A stretch of 64,000 nt of DNA from Alphaproteobacteria bacterium (GTDB lineage Bacteria; Pseudomonadota; Alphaproteobacteria; Rhizobiales; Xanthobacteraceae): NCBI GenBank assembly GCA_037200445.1, contig JBBCGH010000001.1:2790001-2854000 (forward strand). Direction: 5' to 3'. The notes under the pieces are model-generated. The model saw only the letters and a program-made list of their open reading frames with translations. It was not told the DNA's origin and ran no database searches. Below are positions 44,455 through 54,788 of the stretch, in pieces; the stretch's first letter is position 1, and each line of letters starts with the position of its first letter. The position numbers and the translations under genes are program-made.

Positions 44455-45270
44455 ATGGCGCGGGAAGCACCCTCTGGTCGAACTTCGAATTTCTCGGCGA
44501 TTGCCTCCTGCTATGACACGACACGCGATATGCCGGAGGGATGTCTGCTGGCGTGCTACGACCGGCTGATTGCGCGAACGCTATTTCCACCTCGGGGAAG
44601 GATTTTGGATGCGGGCTGCGGCACCGGACAGGTGTCGCTGCCTTTGGCGGCGCGCGGTTACGAGGTTTGCGGCATCGACATCTCGCGAGAGATGATCGAA
44701 CTGGCGCAATCGAAGGTGGGTTCGGGGTGGTCAGCCGAATACGCCGTGGGCGACGTTCGAGACATCGCGCACGATGATGCAAGCTTCGATGCCGTTGTCG
44801 TTTCGAAGCTCTTCCAGCACGTTGAAGACTGGAAACGCTCTTGCTGCGAACTCATCCGTGTGGTGCGGCCGGGCTCTCCCATCATCCAGATCAACGAAAG
44901 AGGTGTGTTCGGCAATTCCGTTCGGCGTTATTTTTCCAGCCGGGCCGATGAACTCGGATTCACCCACCGCTATGTCGGCTTGAACCCGCATTCGAGCGCA
45001 GAACTCTCCGCGTTCATGACCCGCCAGGGCTGCACGGCAGTGCCGGTCGACATGTCGGACCTGCGCTGGGAATTGACCGTCACCTACGGCGAAGCTATCG
45101 ATCGTTTTCAACAGAGGCTTTTTGCGGAATTCTGGTACCTGCCAGCCGACACCTATGCCCGGCTCGTGGCAGAAACCGCCGCTTGGATCGAAAGCCAGCC
45201 AAGTGGGCGGGATACCGTCGAAAAGCTCGAGCCCTACCTCGCCGTGGAGGTATTTCGAACTGCCGTTTGA
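44455..45270 (+). CDS. Class I SAM-dependent methyltransferase
   Basis: 271 residues. Motif I is GRILDAGCGTGQVSLPLAARG (residues ~49-69), the ribose-binding acid is in YEVCGIDISREMIELAQSK, and motifs II-III are YAVGDVRDIAHDDASFDAVVVS and CCELIRVVRPGSPIIQIN. The C-terminal half has a substrate-covering region. The opening NFSAIASCYDTTRDMPEGC is similar to that of small-molecule methyltransferases of the UbiE/BioC type, but no specific substrate can be named. It is downstream of the mntH relic and converges with bpt. Confidence 0.8.
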   Translation: MAREAPSGRTSNFSAIASCYDTTRDMPEGCLLACYDRLIARTLFPPRGRILDAGCGTGQVSLPLAARGYEVCGIDISREMIELAQSKVGSGWSAEYAVGDVRDIAHDDASFDAVVVSKLFQHVEDWKRSCCELIRVVRPGSPIIQINERGVFGNSVRRYFSSRADELGFTHRYVGLNPHSSAELSAFMTRQGCTAVPVDMSDLRWELTVTYGEAIDRFQQRLFAEFWYLPADTYARLVAETAAWIESQPSGRDTVEKLEPYLAVEVFRTAV

Positions 45271-45312
45271 TCCTCGCGGCGATCAATCGCCGCGCTTTCG
45301 AAGGGCAAAACC

Positions 45313-46062
45313 TCAGCTCTCGAACCGTGTCCATCCGTCCGCGAGCAGGCGCTCCTGCGGCAGGAAACGGCCCTTGTAGTCCATCTTGCGCGAGTCCCGC
45401 ACCCAATAGCCGAGGTAGACGTAAGCGAGCCCCATGCGGCGCGCGCGCGCGATGTGATCGAGGATCATGTAGGTGCCGATCGAGCGGCGGCGGTATTCGG
45501 GATCGTAGAACGAATAGACCATCGACAGCCCGTCGCTCAGCACATCGGTGAGCGCGACGCCGAGCAGCGCCCCTGCGCCGCGGCCGTTGATCCGGCTGTC
45601 AGGTCCCTGCATGCGGTACTCGACCAGCTTGGTCTCGACATGGCTGTCCTCGACCATCATGGCGTAATCGAGCACGGTCATGTCCGCCATGCCGCCGTCG
45701 AAGTGACGGTCGTCGAGATAGGCGCGGAACACCGAATACTGCTCCGATGTCGGCACCGGCACGCGCATCTCGCCGATGATATCGGCGTTGTCGTCGCGGA
45801 TACGGCGCATGCTGCGTGTCGGGCGGAACTGGTCGACCAGCACGCGCACCGAAATGCACGCGCGGCAGGCTTCGCATGCCGGCCGGTAGGCGATCGACTG
45901 GCTGCGGCGGAAGCCGCCATGGGTGAGCAGATCGTTGAGGTCGGTCGCGCGGTCGCCCACGAGATGCGTGAACACCTTCCGCTCTTCCTTGCCCGGGAGG
46001 TATGGGCACGGGGAGGGCGCGGTCAGATAGAACTGCGGCGTATCGCGCGAGTGGTGCGTCAT
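45313..46062 (-). CDS. bpt: Aspartate/glutamate leucyltransferase (arginyltransferase family)
   Basis: 249 residues. Transfers Leu from Leu-tRNA to proteins with N-terminal Asp or Glu, making N-degrons for ClpAPS. The conserved N-terminal [21 protein letters not shown] and [17 protein letters not shown] (CxxC pair) and the GNAT-like core with [22 protein letters not shown] and [20 protein letters not shown] are intact. In bacteria this family (Bpt) is leucyl-specific, unlike eukaryotic Ate1. An RDD-family membrane protein gene lies directly upstream on the same strand, a linkage common in Rhizobiales. Confidence 0.93.
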   Translation of the reverse strand: MTHHSRDTPQFYLTAPSPCPYLPGKEERKVFTHLVGDRATDLNDLLTHGGFRRSQSIAYRPACEACRACISVRVLVDQFRPTRSMRRIRDDNADIIGEMRVPVPTSEQYSVFRAYLDDRHFDGGMADMTVLDYAMMVEDSHVETKLVEYRMQGPDSRINGRGAGALLGVALTDVLSDGLSMVYSFYDPEYRRRSIGTYMILDHIARARRMGLAYVYLGYWVRDSRKMDYKGRFLPQERLLADGWTRFES

Positions 46063-46107
46063 GCGAGGCCGAATCTACTGCGTCGGGACACTTTTAGCAT
46101 CATGCAC

Positions 46108-46659
46108 TCATGGCCGCCCACCAAAAGGCTCATTGCGCAGCGCGCGCGCCCGCGCCGGGTTGTTGATGACGATGGTGCCGACCAGCATGTCGTGGAGGAG
46201 GCGTCTGCGGTCGTTGAACAGGGCGACCAGCAGAATGAAGGGGGTCAGGAACGTCACGGTGAGCCAGTAGCCGACGGCATGAACCGCGCCGAGCACGAAA
46301 TAACAGGGCGCGCCGTACCAGGTGCGCATTTCCAGGTCGACCATGCGCATCCCGATGGTGGCGGAGGCGGCGCTCCCGGAGGTCAGGCCGTAGTAGACGA
46401 GCGCCCAGATGGTCGCGATTGGACCGTAGAGCAGGAAAATGAAAGCGCCGAGGCCGAGCGTGAACACGGTGAAAACCGCCATGAAAAGCGCGAGCAGGAT
46501 GAGCGGCACCGCGATGATGATCACGTCGATCAGGAACGCGACCACCCGGCGCGCCAGCACGCCCTCGAACAGTTCCGGCTGGGTCGCCGGGTCGTAGGCG
46601 TGGGGCTTCACGTCGACGGAGAAGCCGATCCGCTTTGGGTCGCTTTGGGGCATGCTCAT
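46108..46659 (-). CDS. RDD family membrane protein
   Basis: 183 residues. An RDD domain with the marker ELFEGVLARRVVAFLIDVII (Arg, Arg, Asp), then LILLALFMAVFTVFTLGLGAF, a third span about residues 80-95 and a fourth around 120-150; the basic DRRRLLHDMLVGTIVI box matches the RDD end motif. Members are small inner-membrane proteins of mostly unknown function, some Na+/H+ antiport-like. Starts at 46659 with GAG before it. Divergent from the permease-fusion gene by about 70 bases. Confidence 0.85.
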   Translation of the reverse strand: MSMPQSDPKRIGFSVDVKPHAYDPATQPELFEGVLARRVVAFLIDVIIIAVPLILLALFMAVFTVFTLGLGAFIFLLYGPIATIWALVYYGLTSGSAASATIGMRMVDLEMRTWYGAPCYFVLGAVHAVGYWLTVTFLTPFILLVALFNDRRRLLHDMLVGTIVINNPARARALRNEPFGGRP

Positions 46660-46730
46660 CGCCTCACGCTGCGCAAAAAATGCGGCGATAAAACGTGAGT
46701 TGCAAGGGGTGCAGCCGGGATCGGGACGAA

Positions 46731-48098
46731 ATGCGACGGTTCGCGTATCGTCACGCCATGGGCTCGCTTCGCTTCGCCGTCCTGCTGCTTCCTGTCCTTG
46801 CCGGGTGTGGGCGCGTTACGGATTCCGAGCAGCTGCGGCTCTGCCGCCTGGTCCCGCCAGTGTTGCTTCCCGAAGGAACCGAAATCCGGGAAATCCGCGT
46901 CGGCCCTGCGGCGGTCGGCCGCTCCGGCCTGCGCATCGATTACGCGGCGCGCGAGCCGGGGGCGGCGGCCAGCAAAGCGCATTTCGTCGCATGCGGCTTC
47001 GGCGGCACGACGTTCGAGCGAGATCGGCTCGACCTCGTGGCGGTTGAGACCGACGAGGGCCCCCTTGGGGAAGCGCGCCTCCTCTATCTCAAGCGCTTCT
47101 GGCTGAGCGAGGCTGAGCGGGAAGGCCTCACGGCCCCGCCACATGAAAAGCTCCCGGAGCTGTCGACGGGCGCGGCCTACGCGCTGCAACAGCTTGTGAA
47201 TGCCCTCGCGCTCGCCGCCGTCTATGCGTTGCTCGCGACTGCCTATTCGCTGATCTATGGCCTCGTCGGGCGCATCAATCTGGCGTTTGGCGAGATCGCT
47301 GTGCTTGGTGCCTACGGCGCGATCGGCGGCGTTGCGGCGGTGGTCGCGCTCGGGATCGGCGACGCCATCGCCGGGCTTGCAATCGCTTTCGTGCTGGCGG
47401 CGGCGATCTCGGCCGGATGGAGCGTGCTGATCGGGCGGGTGGTGATCGAGCCGCTGCATGCTCGCAACCGGCTCGGTCAGCCGATCCTGATCGCAACGGC
47501 GGCGGTCGCGCTGTCGGTGCAGGAGTTCCTGCGAATCTCACAAGGCGCGCGCGAGCGCTGGGCGCCGCCCACGTTCAACCAGCCGATCGCGCTCGCACGC
47601 GCGCAGGACTTCGTCGTCACCGTGACGCCGATGCAGATCGTGGTGGCGTGTCTCGGGCTCGCGGCTGCGGGCGGCGTGCTCGTTCTGCTCGGCCGGACGC
47701 GTTTTGGCCGGGCATGGCGCGCCTTCGCGGACGATCCCGGGACCGCCGCGCTGTTCGGGGTCGATGGCCGACGGCTCCTCGCCTCGACGTTCCTGCTCGC
47801 CGGATTGCTTGCGGGCCTTTCGGGTTGGATCGTCGCCGCCTACTACGGCAACATCTCGTTTTCGATGGGCGCGGTGCTGGGGTTGAAGGCGCTGGTCGCG
47901 GCCGTGGTCGGGGGCATCGGCTCGGTGCCCGGCGCGTTCCTCGGCGGGGTCTGCGTGGCGTTGATCGAGGCCATGTGGTCAGCCTATTTCGAGATCACGG
48001 CGCGCGATATCGTGGTGTTCTCGCTGCTGATCGTGGTGTTCGCGCTGCGGCCGGGCGGGCTCTTGGGATTCGCCGGGCCGAAGCCGCGGGATGTGTGA
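46731..48098 (+). CDS. LivH-like branched-chain amino acid ABC permease with N-terminal lipoprotein domain
   Basis: 455 residues in two parts. Residues 1-27 resemble a lipoprotein signal (LRFAVLLLPVLAGC with lipobox LAGC). Residues ~28-130 are a hydrophilic periplasmic domain (LCRLVPPVLLPEGTEIREIR, KAHFVACGFGGTTFERDR). Residues ~160-455 are a typical LivH permease: LQQLVNALALAAVYALLATAYSLIYGLVGRINLAFGEI, VIEPLHARNRLGQPILIATA, RAFADDPGTAALFGVDGRRL and GLKALVAAVVGGIGSVPGAFLGG. Whether the lipoprotein part is cleaved off or stays attached is unknown. No LivM, LivF, LivG or binding-protein gene is adjacent. The ATG at 46731 has GGGA; 46758 is an alternative. LivH forms the membrane channel of amino acid/amide importers. 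Confidence 0.85.
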   Translation: MRRFAYRHAMGSLRFAVLLLPVLAGCGRVTDSEQLRLCRLVPPVLLPEGTEIREIRVGPAAVGRSGLRIDYAAREPGAAASKAHFVACGFGGTTFERDRLDLVAVETDEGPLGEARLLYLKRFWLSEAEREGLTAPPHEKLPELSTGAAYALQQLVNALALAAVYALLATAYSLIYGLVGRINLAFGEIAVLGAYGAIGGVAAVVALGIGDAIAGLAIAFVLAAAISAGWSVLIGRVVIEPLHARNRLGQPILIATAAVALSVQEFLRISQGARERWAPPTFNQPIALARAQDFVVTVTPMQIVVACLGLAAAGGVLVLLGRTRFGRAWRAFADDPGTAALFGVDGRRLLASTFLLAGLLAGLSGWIVAAYYGNISFSMGAVLGLKALVAAVVGGIGSVPGAFLGGVCVALIEAMWSAYFEITARDIVVFSLLIVVFALRPGGLLGFAGPKPRDV

Positions 48099-48191
48099 CG
48101 CTCACATTAAGTTCCGGTAACGCGCCGAACCTCTGGTGGTGGCTGTACGACCAACTCAATACGATCGGGTTCGGCAATTTTGGTGACCCTC

Positions 48192-48590
48192 ATGACCAAC
48201 TCCATTCGAACGAATCTTGCGATTGCGCTTCTTGCCGTTTCATCGGTCCTGCTGGCGCCGGCCGCGTCCGCCAATCAGCGGTTCCTCTTCCAGAGCGTTA
48301 GGCATGTGCCGGACTCCGAAGTCGATGCGCGTGTTCAGGCGGCGACCCAAGCGTGCGATCCGACGGATCGGCGCGCTTATGAGTCCGCGTCATTCAAGCG
48401 CTGCATGCTTCGCCTCGGCTGGCGCTATACGCACGTCCAACGCTATGCCGCGCCGTCGCGCTCGCAATACGATGCAGACCTGGACAAGCGCAATGAAGAC
48501 GAATCCAACGCCGCCCAGCAGCGGCGCGAGGAGCAACAGCGTAACGACGAAGCCACGCGCGACATCATTCAGCAGAGCCAACCCCAGTAG
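48192..48590 (+). CDS. Small exported hypothetical protein
   Basis: 132 residues. Signal peptide NLAIALLAVSSVLLAPAASA (cleavage after ASA) then NQRFLFQSVRHVPDSEVDARVQAATQACDPT, ASFKRCMLRLGWRYTHVQRY and a Gln/Glu/Arg-rich coil to the end (NAAQQRREEQQRNDEATRD). Two Cys ~22 residues apart (TQACDP and FKRCML) could form a disulphide. Proteins of this appearance, with a xxCMxxxGW motif, are widespread in alphaproteobacteria. Function unknown. The ATG at 48192 is preferred over a GTG four codons upstream, because it begins a standard signal peptide (MTNSIRTN). Confidence 0.65.
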   Translation: MTNSIRTNLAIALLAVSSVLLAPAASANQRFLFQSVRHVPDSEVDARVQAATQACDPTDRRAYESASFKRCMLRLGWRYTHVQRYAAPSRSQYDADLDKRNEDESNAAQQRREEQQRNDEATRDIIQQSQPQ

Positions 48591-48680
48591 AGACGTAGAG
48601 GCCGTGCGGGTTCCAGCCTTGCGTCGGGAACGGCTAGTCGGGCAAACCGACGGAAATTGTCCAATAGGGCGCGCCGCAGC

Positions 48681-49904
48681 ATGACCGTCACGCTCGCCGA
48701 TATCGAAGCCGCACAGCGCACCATCGGCGCGCAGGTGTTGCGCACGCCGATGCTGCCGGCGCCGAAGCTTTCCGCGCTCACCGGCGCGCAGGTGTGGGTC
48801 AAATACGAGAACCTGCAGGTCACCAACTCGTTCAAGGAACGCGGCGCGGTCAACAAGCTCGCGGCGCTCAGCGCTGACGAACATGCGCGCGGCGTGATCG
48901 CGATGTCGGCCGGCAATCACGCGCAGGCGGTCGCCTATCATGCGCGGCGCCTCGGCATCCCCGCCACCATCGTGATGCCGGTGACCACGCCATTTGTGAA
49001 AGTCGCCGCAACCGAGGCGCATGGCGCGACTGTCGTGCTCGACGGTGAGGCGGTGTCGGATGCGCAACTGCGCGCCGAAGCCATCGCCTCGGAGCGCAAG
49101 CTCGCCTGGGTGCACCCCTATGACGATCCGCGTGTGATCGCCGGGCAGGGCACCATCGCGCTGGAAATGCTGGAGGAGGCGGCCGACCTCGACGTGCTCG
49201 TGATCCCGATCGGCGGCGGCGGGCTGATCGCCGGCAATGCCATCGCGGCGCGCGGCATTCGGTCAGGGATCGAGATCGTCGGTGTCGAATGCGCGCTCTA
49301 TCCTTCCATGTTCAACGCGCTGAAGGGCGAGCAACGCCTGATCGGCGGGCCGACTCTTGCGGAAGGCATCGCGGTCAAGAATGTCGGCCGGCAGACCGAG
49401 CCGGTCGTGCGCGAGCTTGTTTCGGATATCCTACTGGTCGAGGAGGCGCATCTCGAACGTGCGGTGAACGCGTTTCTCACGCTGCAGAAAACAATGGCCG
49501 AGGGCGCCGGTGCTGCCGGACTTGCGGCGCTTCTGGCGGAGCCGGCCCGTTTTGCCGGCCGCAAAGTCGGATTGATCCTGTGCGGAGGCAACATCGACCC
49601 CCGCATCCTCGCCTCGATCATGGTGCGCGAGCTGGAGCGCGAGAACCAGATCGTCTCGTTCCGGCTGACGATTCCGGACCGGCCGGGCGTGCTCGGCACC
49701 ATCGCGACGCGGCTCGGCGAGCTCGGCGCCAATATCCTCGAGGTCGATCACCGCCGGCTCTTTCTCGATGTTCCGGCGAAGGGTGCGAAGCTCGATGTGA
49801 CGGTCGAGACGCGCAATGCCGCGCATGCGGATGCGATCGCACGCGCGCTCAGCGATGACGGCTATCGTCCGCAGCGGATCGATGCCGGGGCAGCAATAGA
49901 GTGA
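48681..49904 (+). CDS. ilvA: Threonine ammonia-lyase with C-terminal ACT domain
   Basis: 407 residues. PLP-dependent deamination of threonine to 2-oxobutanoate, the first step of isoleucine synthesis or of threonine breakdown. PLP Lys is in VTNSFKERGAVNK; GVIAMSAGNHAQAVAYHARRL and VLVIPIGGGGLIAGNAIAARG (phosphate-binding loop) follow. The C-terminal ~80 residues (FRLTIPDRPGVLGTIATRL, GANILEVDHRR) are an ACT domain. The single ACT domain fits the shorter TIGR01127-type enzyme (often catabolic-like, found in organisms of this group), so the gene symbol is a best guess; tdcB is the other possible name. The palindromic repeat D begins 12 bases after its stop. Confidence 0.88.
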   Translation: MTVTLADIEAAQRTIGAQVLRTPMLPAPKLSALTGAQVWVKYENLQVTNSFKERGAVNKLAALSADEHARGVIAMSAGNHAQAVAYHARRLGIPATIVMPVTTPFVKVAATEAHGATVVLDGEAVSDAQLRAEAIASERKLAWVHPYDDPRVIAGQGTIALEMLEEAADLDVLVIPIGGGGLIAGNAIAARGIRSGIEIVGVECALYPSMFNALKGEQRLIGGPTLAEGIAVKNVGRQTEPVVRELVSDILLVEEAHLERAVNAFLTLQKTMAEGAGAAGLAALLAEPARFAGRKVGLILCGGNIDPRILASIMVRELERENQIVSFRLTIPDRPGVLGTIATRLGELGANILEVDHRRLFLDVPAKGAKLDVTVETRNAAHADAIARALSDDGYRPQRIDAGAAIE

Positions 49905-49915
49905 AGTTTTTGTTT

Positions 49916-49988
49916 GAGCATGATCTTGTCCGAAAACCGGTACCCATCCCCGATCGCGGTCGAGGACATGCTTTTCGGGATCATGCTC
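49916..49988. repeat. Palindromic intergenic repeat, copy D, with internal insertion
   Basis: Outer arms GAGCATGATC/GATCATGCTC and inner CCGAAAA/TTTTCGG are those of the repeat at 1215, in the reverse orientation. The central part is longer, holding GGTACCCATCCCCGATCGCG, so the element spans 73 bases. It lies between two convergent genes, overlapping the stop of the next one. Confidence 0.8.
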
Positions 49989-50643
49989 ACTGCCCCGCCT
50001 GGTAGCGGTCGTCGCTGTTGGGCACCGCGGTCCACACGCTCTGCGGCGCCGGGCCGTCGGGACGCGGGCGCGGCAGCGGCGGCTCGGTGGTGCGGGCGCG
50101 CACCGCGGCGGTCTGCAACGGCTTGCGGCGCGGCAGCGGCGCAGGCCCGGAGATCGCCGGAACCGCGCTTTCGGCGATGTCATCGGCCGGCGGCTCGGCT
50201 GAAGCGGGCGCAGCGGCTGCAGCTGTCGGCTCCGGCTGAGGTGCAGCGGCCGGTGCAGGCTCAGGCGCGGGAGCCGGCGTCACCGGCATCCAACGGTCGG
50301 CAATCGAGCTCGAAGCACTCGGCTGCTCGACGGGAGCGGCTTGCGCCAGCGTGATGCTTGGGGCTGCCGCCCCGATCGCCGGTCGGCCCGTTGGCTTCGC
50401 TTGCGAAATGCTGCCGGTCGGCTCCGGTGCGGCCATCGGCGCTGGCGGCGGGGCCGGCTTGCTGTCGGCGGCCGCAAGCGCCAGCGCCGGCGAAATCGTC
50501 ACGCGTGGCGGCTCGACATAGGAGCGGATGAACCAGACGATGGTCCAGAAGGAACCGAGGACAGCGAGGATCGCAAAGCCAAACGCCAGCACTCTCGTGC
50601 CAACCTTGGCGCGCCGGACCTCTGCCTTGTCCCCAAACGTCAT
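49987..50643 (-). CDS. Membrane-anchored Pro/Ala-rich hypothetical protein
   Basis: 218 residues. A basic N-terminus (FGDKAEVRRAKVG) precedes one span (RVLAFGFAILAVLGSFWTIVWF), with most of the protein then outside. The remainder is low-complexity Pro/Ala/Glu (PAPPPAPMAAPEPTGS, PAPAPEPAPAAAPQPEPTAAAA) with a short structured tail, LPRPRPDGPAPQSVWTAVPN. The organisation is that of a periplasm-spanning anchored linker, but there is no recognisable TonB or SPOR domain. Start at 50643; an ATG seven codons upstream is possible. Stop codon lies in the palindromic repeat. Confidence 0.6.
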   Translation of the reverse strand: MTFGDKAEVRRAKVGTRVLAFGFAILAVLGSFWTIVWFIRSYVEPPRVTISPALALAAADSKPAPPPAPMAAPEPTGSISQAKPTGRPAIGAAAPSITLAQAAPVEQPSASSSIADRWMPVTPAPAPEPAPAAAPQPEPTAAAAAPASAEPPADDIAESAVPAISGPAPLPRRKPLQTAAVRARTTEPPLPRPRPDGPAPQSVWTAVPNSDDRYQAGQ

Positions 50644-50734
50644 CGTATGACAACCCGATGACACAACTGACGCGAGGATAGTCGAAACGGCCTTCCCGCG
50701 ATAGCCGTATTCACGCGAGACCGGCAGCGAAGGC

Positions 50735-51823
<1,089 letters not shown>

Positions 51824-51872
51824 CTACCCGCTCCGGGCGTGCCCGGCCAGTCTCAGGCGATTTCTCGTTGCA

Positions 51873-51942
51873 GCTTGATCTCTTCCGAAAACCGGTACCC
51901 ACCCCGCATCGAGTGCGGGGCAGGCTTTTTCGGGATCATGCT
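51873..51942. repeat. Palindromic intergenic repeat, copy E, with internal hairpin
   Basis: The left arm GCTTGATC...CCGAAAACCGGTACCC and right TTTTTCGGGATCATGC match the family of copy A. An extra central hairpin, ACCCCGCATCGAGTGCGGGG, replaces the core. The stop codon of the reductase gene (51936-51938) falls inside the right arm. Confidence 0.75.
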
Positions 51943-53444
51943 GCCCGTTCCATCGCGATCTCGGCCTCCAGGCTCTCCTTGTCGCGGAAGATCGACGCGA
52001 CCGCCAGTGTCTTGCCGTTCCGGCGGTAGCGCAGCACGCAATCCTTGTTCGGGATGTCCCCTTCGATCGCGAGGTCGTCCCATTTCTCGGCATGGCCAAC
52101 ATAGTTGATCGGGATGTCGTAGTGCTGGCTCCAGAAGAACGGCACCGCGGTGTAGGGCAGGGCTGCCCCCATCATGTTCAGCGCGGCGGTCTGGCCCTGT
52201 CGCTCGGCCACCACCCAGTGCTCGACCCGGATGTTGTCGCCGGTGTGCGGGTCGGGCCATCGTGCGATGTCGCCGGCGGCGAAGATATTCGGCGCGCTGG
52301 TTTGCAATTGGGCGTCGACCGTCACGCCGCGGTCGATCGCAAGCCCCGCAGCTTCCGCGAGCGCGAGGCGCGGGCGCACGCCGACACCGACCACCACGAG
52401 ATCGGCATCGAGTGTGCCGCCGCTTTTGAGCTTCACCTGGCTTCCGGCGATCGCCTCGGAGCTGTCTTCCAGATGGAAGACCACACCATGCTCTTCGTGC
52501 AGCTTGCGGATGAAGTCGCCCATCTGCGGCCCAAACACGCGCTCCAGCGGGCGCTTCTCGGGCGCGAGCACGTGCACCTCGAGCTTGCGGGCCCGCAGCG
52601 AGGCCGCGACCTCGAGGCCGATGAAACTCGCGCCGATCACGACCGCGCGTTTTGCGCCGTCCGCCGCCTTGATGATCGCGCGGCAGTCGGCGAGCGAGCG
52701 GAGCGTGTGCACATGCGGCAGGTCCGCGCCGGGAATGGGCAGCCGCACCGGCTCCGCGCCAGTCGCGAGCAGCAGGCGGTCGTACGGCACGGTGCTGCCG
52801 TCCTTGAGCGTGACGGCATTGCCACGAACGTCGACCTTGCCGACCTCGGTGTTCAGCCGGAGGTCGATGTTGTTTTCTTTGTAGAAGTCGTCGCCGCGCA
52901 GCGGCAGCCAGTCCTCGGGCGCGCTGCCAGCGAGGTAATCCTTCGACAGGTTCGGACGATCGACCGGCGGCGAGTCGTCACTGCTCAGCATCGTGATGGC
53001 GTTCTGATAGCCCTGCCGGCGCAGCATCTCGGCCGCCGCAAAGCCGGCCGCGCCCCCGCCGACGATCACGATCCGGTTCGGCGCGGTGGATGCCTTGCCG
53101 CGCGGCCGCGGCTGCTCGATCTTCTCGCGCACCGTGACGGTGTCGCCCTGCCGCTCGAGCTTCCAGCACGCCACGGGGCTCAGTGCCGGGGCATGCAGCG
53201 CCTCGCCGGTGCGCAGATCGAAACAGGCGTGATGCCAGGGGCAGCGCACTGTCCCGTCCGCGACGACGCCCTCGGCGAGCGGTCCGTGATAGTGCGTGCA
53301 CTCCGGCGCGATCGCGAAGACCTCCGCGCCTTGGCGAACCAGCAGCACGGCCTCGTCGCCGACCTGCCCGAGGAGAGAGCCGCCGTCCGCGATATCGGCG
53401 AGGGAAACGCCTTTGGTCAGGTCGGGCTTCTTGTTCTCTGCCAT
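51936..53444 (-). CDS. Rieske [2Fe-2S]-FAD-dependent NAD(P)H oxidoreductase (AIFM3-like)
   Basis: 502 residues. Residues ~12-105 are a Rieske domain with the ligands C49-T-H51 and C68-P-W-H71 (APECTHYHG, RCPWHHACFD). Residues ~120-500 are a pyridine-nucleotide-disulphide oxidoreductase: FAD loop RIVIVGGGAAGFAAAEML (GGGAAG 129-134), NAD loop RAVVIGASFIGLEVAASL, the second FAD box NIFAAGDIARWPD, and the C-terminal reductase domain FWSQHYDIPINYVGHAEKWDD. This combination in one chain is the AIFM3-type or apoptosis-inducing-factor-like reductase and may pass electrons from NAD(P)H to the Rieske centre. Partner unknown. The start at 53444 has AGGAG; the protein lacks a signal peptide and is cytoplasmic. 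Confidence 0.88.
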   Translation of the reverse strand: MAENKKPDLTKGVSLADIADGGSLLGQVGDEAVLLVRQGAEVFAIAPECTHYHGPLAEGVVADGTVRCPWHHACFDLRTGEALHAPALSPVACWKLERQGDTVTVREKIEQPRPRGKASTAPNRIVIVGGGAAGFAAAEMLRRQGYQNAITMLSSDDSPPVDRPNLSKDYLAGSAPEDWLPLRGDDFYKENNIDLRLNTEVGKVDVRGNAVTLKDGSTVPYDRLLLATGAEPVRLPIPGADLPHVHTLRSLADCRAIIKAADGAKRAVVIGASFIGLEVAASLRARKLEVHVLAPEKRPLERVFGPQMGDFIRKLHEEHGVVFHLEDSSEAIAGSQVKLKSGGTLDADLVVVGVGVRPRLALAEAAGLAIDRGVTVDAQLQTSAPNIFAAGDIARWPDPHTGDNIRVEHWVVAERQGQTAALNMMGAALPYTAVPFFWSQHYDIPINYVGHAEKWDDLAIEGDIPNKDCVLRYRRNGKTLAVASIFRDKESLEAEIAMERAA

Positions 53445-53563
53445 CACTTTGCTCCTAGGCGCGCGTCCCCACGCCATTAGACACCCGGCACAACGGCTTA
53501 TTCCAGCGTTTGGTTGCGGGCGACCGCGTCAGCCTGTTAAGCGAGAAGCGCGGGGTATAATGC

Positions 53564-54703
53564 ATGGATTTTGAACTCTCCGAGGAGCAGCGCGCAATTC
53601 AAGACACCGCGAGGGAGTTTGCGCGCGCCGAGATGATGCCACACGCGCGCGATTGGGACGAGAATTCGACCTTTCCGGTCGAGACCTTGCGCAAGGCGGC
53701 GGCGCTCGGCTTCGGCGGCATCTATGTGAAGGACGATGTCGGCGGCTCGGCGCTGACGCGCCTCGATGCGACGATCATCTTCGAAGAACTGGCGCAGGGC
53801 TGCACCTCGACCGCCGCCTACATTTCGATCCACAACATGGCGGCCTGGATGATCGACGCCTTCGCCGGCGAGGCGCAGCGCAAGCGCTTCCTGCCGAAGC
53901 TCTGCACGATGGGACACTTCGCGAGTTATTGCCTGACCGAGCCGAACTCCGGCTCCGACGCCGCGAGCCTCAAGACCCGCGCGGTGCGCGACGGCGACAC
54001 GTACGTGCTCAATGGCGCCAAGGCGTTCATTTCGGGCGGCGGCGTCTCCGATGTTTACGTGTGCATGGTGCGCACCGGCGAGGGCGGGCCGCGCGGCATC
54101 TCGTGCATCGTGGTCGAGAAGGGAACGCCGGGACTCTCGTACGGCGCGCAGGAGAAGAAGCTTGGCTGGAAGTCGCAGCCGACCGCGATGGTGAATTTCG
54201 AGAATTGCCGCGTGCCGGCCGAAAACCTGATCGGGGTGGAAGGGCAGGGGTTCAAGATCGCAATGGCGGGGCTCGACGGCGGGCGGCTCAATATCGCGGC
54301 CTGCTCGATCGGCGGCGCGCAGTTCTGCCTCGACCGCACCATCGCGTACATGCGCGAGCGCAAGCAGTTCGGTACGCGGCTTGCCGACTTCCAGGCGCTG
54401 GCGTTTCGGGTCGCCGACTACGCGACTGAGCTGCAGGCCGCACGCCTGATGGTGCACCACGCAGCGAGTGCGGTGACGAACCGCGCGCCCGGCGCAACGC
54501 GCCTTGCCGCCCAGGCGAAGCGTTTTGCGACCGACATTGGGTTCGAGGCGGTGAACGGCTGCCTGCAACTGCATGGCGGCTACGGTTACCTGCGCGATCA
54601 TCCGATCGAACGCGTGCTGCGCGACGTGCGCGTGCACCAGATCCTCGAAGGCACCAACGAGGTGATGCGGCTGATCGTCAGCCGCGAGCTCCTCGGAAAC
54701 TGA
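53564..54703 (+). CDS. Isobutyryl-CoA dehydrogenase-like acyl-CoA dehydrogenase
   Basis: 379 residues. FAD enzyme that makes methacrylyl-CoA from isobutyryl-CoA in valine breakdown. The middle segment [76 protein letters not shown] and [22 protein letters not shown] follows human ACAD8 very closely from memory, more so than short-chain acyl-CoA dehydrogenases. The catalytic Glu is E362 in [10 protein letters not shown]. Tail [10 protein letters not shown]. The 3-hydroxyisobutyryl-CoA hydrolase gene lies 3.3 kb downstream, on the same strand, consistent with a valine pathway. No strong ribosome-binding site; start from the family N-terminus ([14 protein letters not shown]). Confidence 0.88.
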   Translation: MDFELSEEQRAIQDTAREFARAEMMPHARDWDENSTFPVETLRKAAALGFGGIYVKDDVGGSALTRLDATIIFEELAQGCTSTAAYISIHNMAAWMIDAFAGEAQRKRFLPKLCTMGHFASYCLTEPNSGSDAASLKTRAVRDGDTYVLNGAKAFISGGGVSDVYVCMVRTGEGGPRGISCIVVEKGTPGLSYGAQEKKLGWKSQPTAMVNFENCRVPAENLIGVEGQGFKIAMAGLDGGRLNIAACSIGGAQFCLDRTIAYMRERKQFGTRLADFQALAFRVADYATELQAARLMVHHAASAVTNRAPGATRLAAQAKRFATDIGFEAVNGCLQLHGGYGYLRDHPIERVLRDVRVHQILEGTNEVMRLIVSRELLGN

Positions 54704-54788
54704 AGAGAACGCGAGCTCAAAAAGCGTGGCGGCCACCTACCGCGCGGCGTCCTTCGGCGCTGCAAGCCGGGCGACCACAAGCACCATC

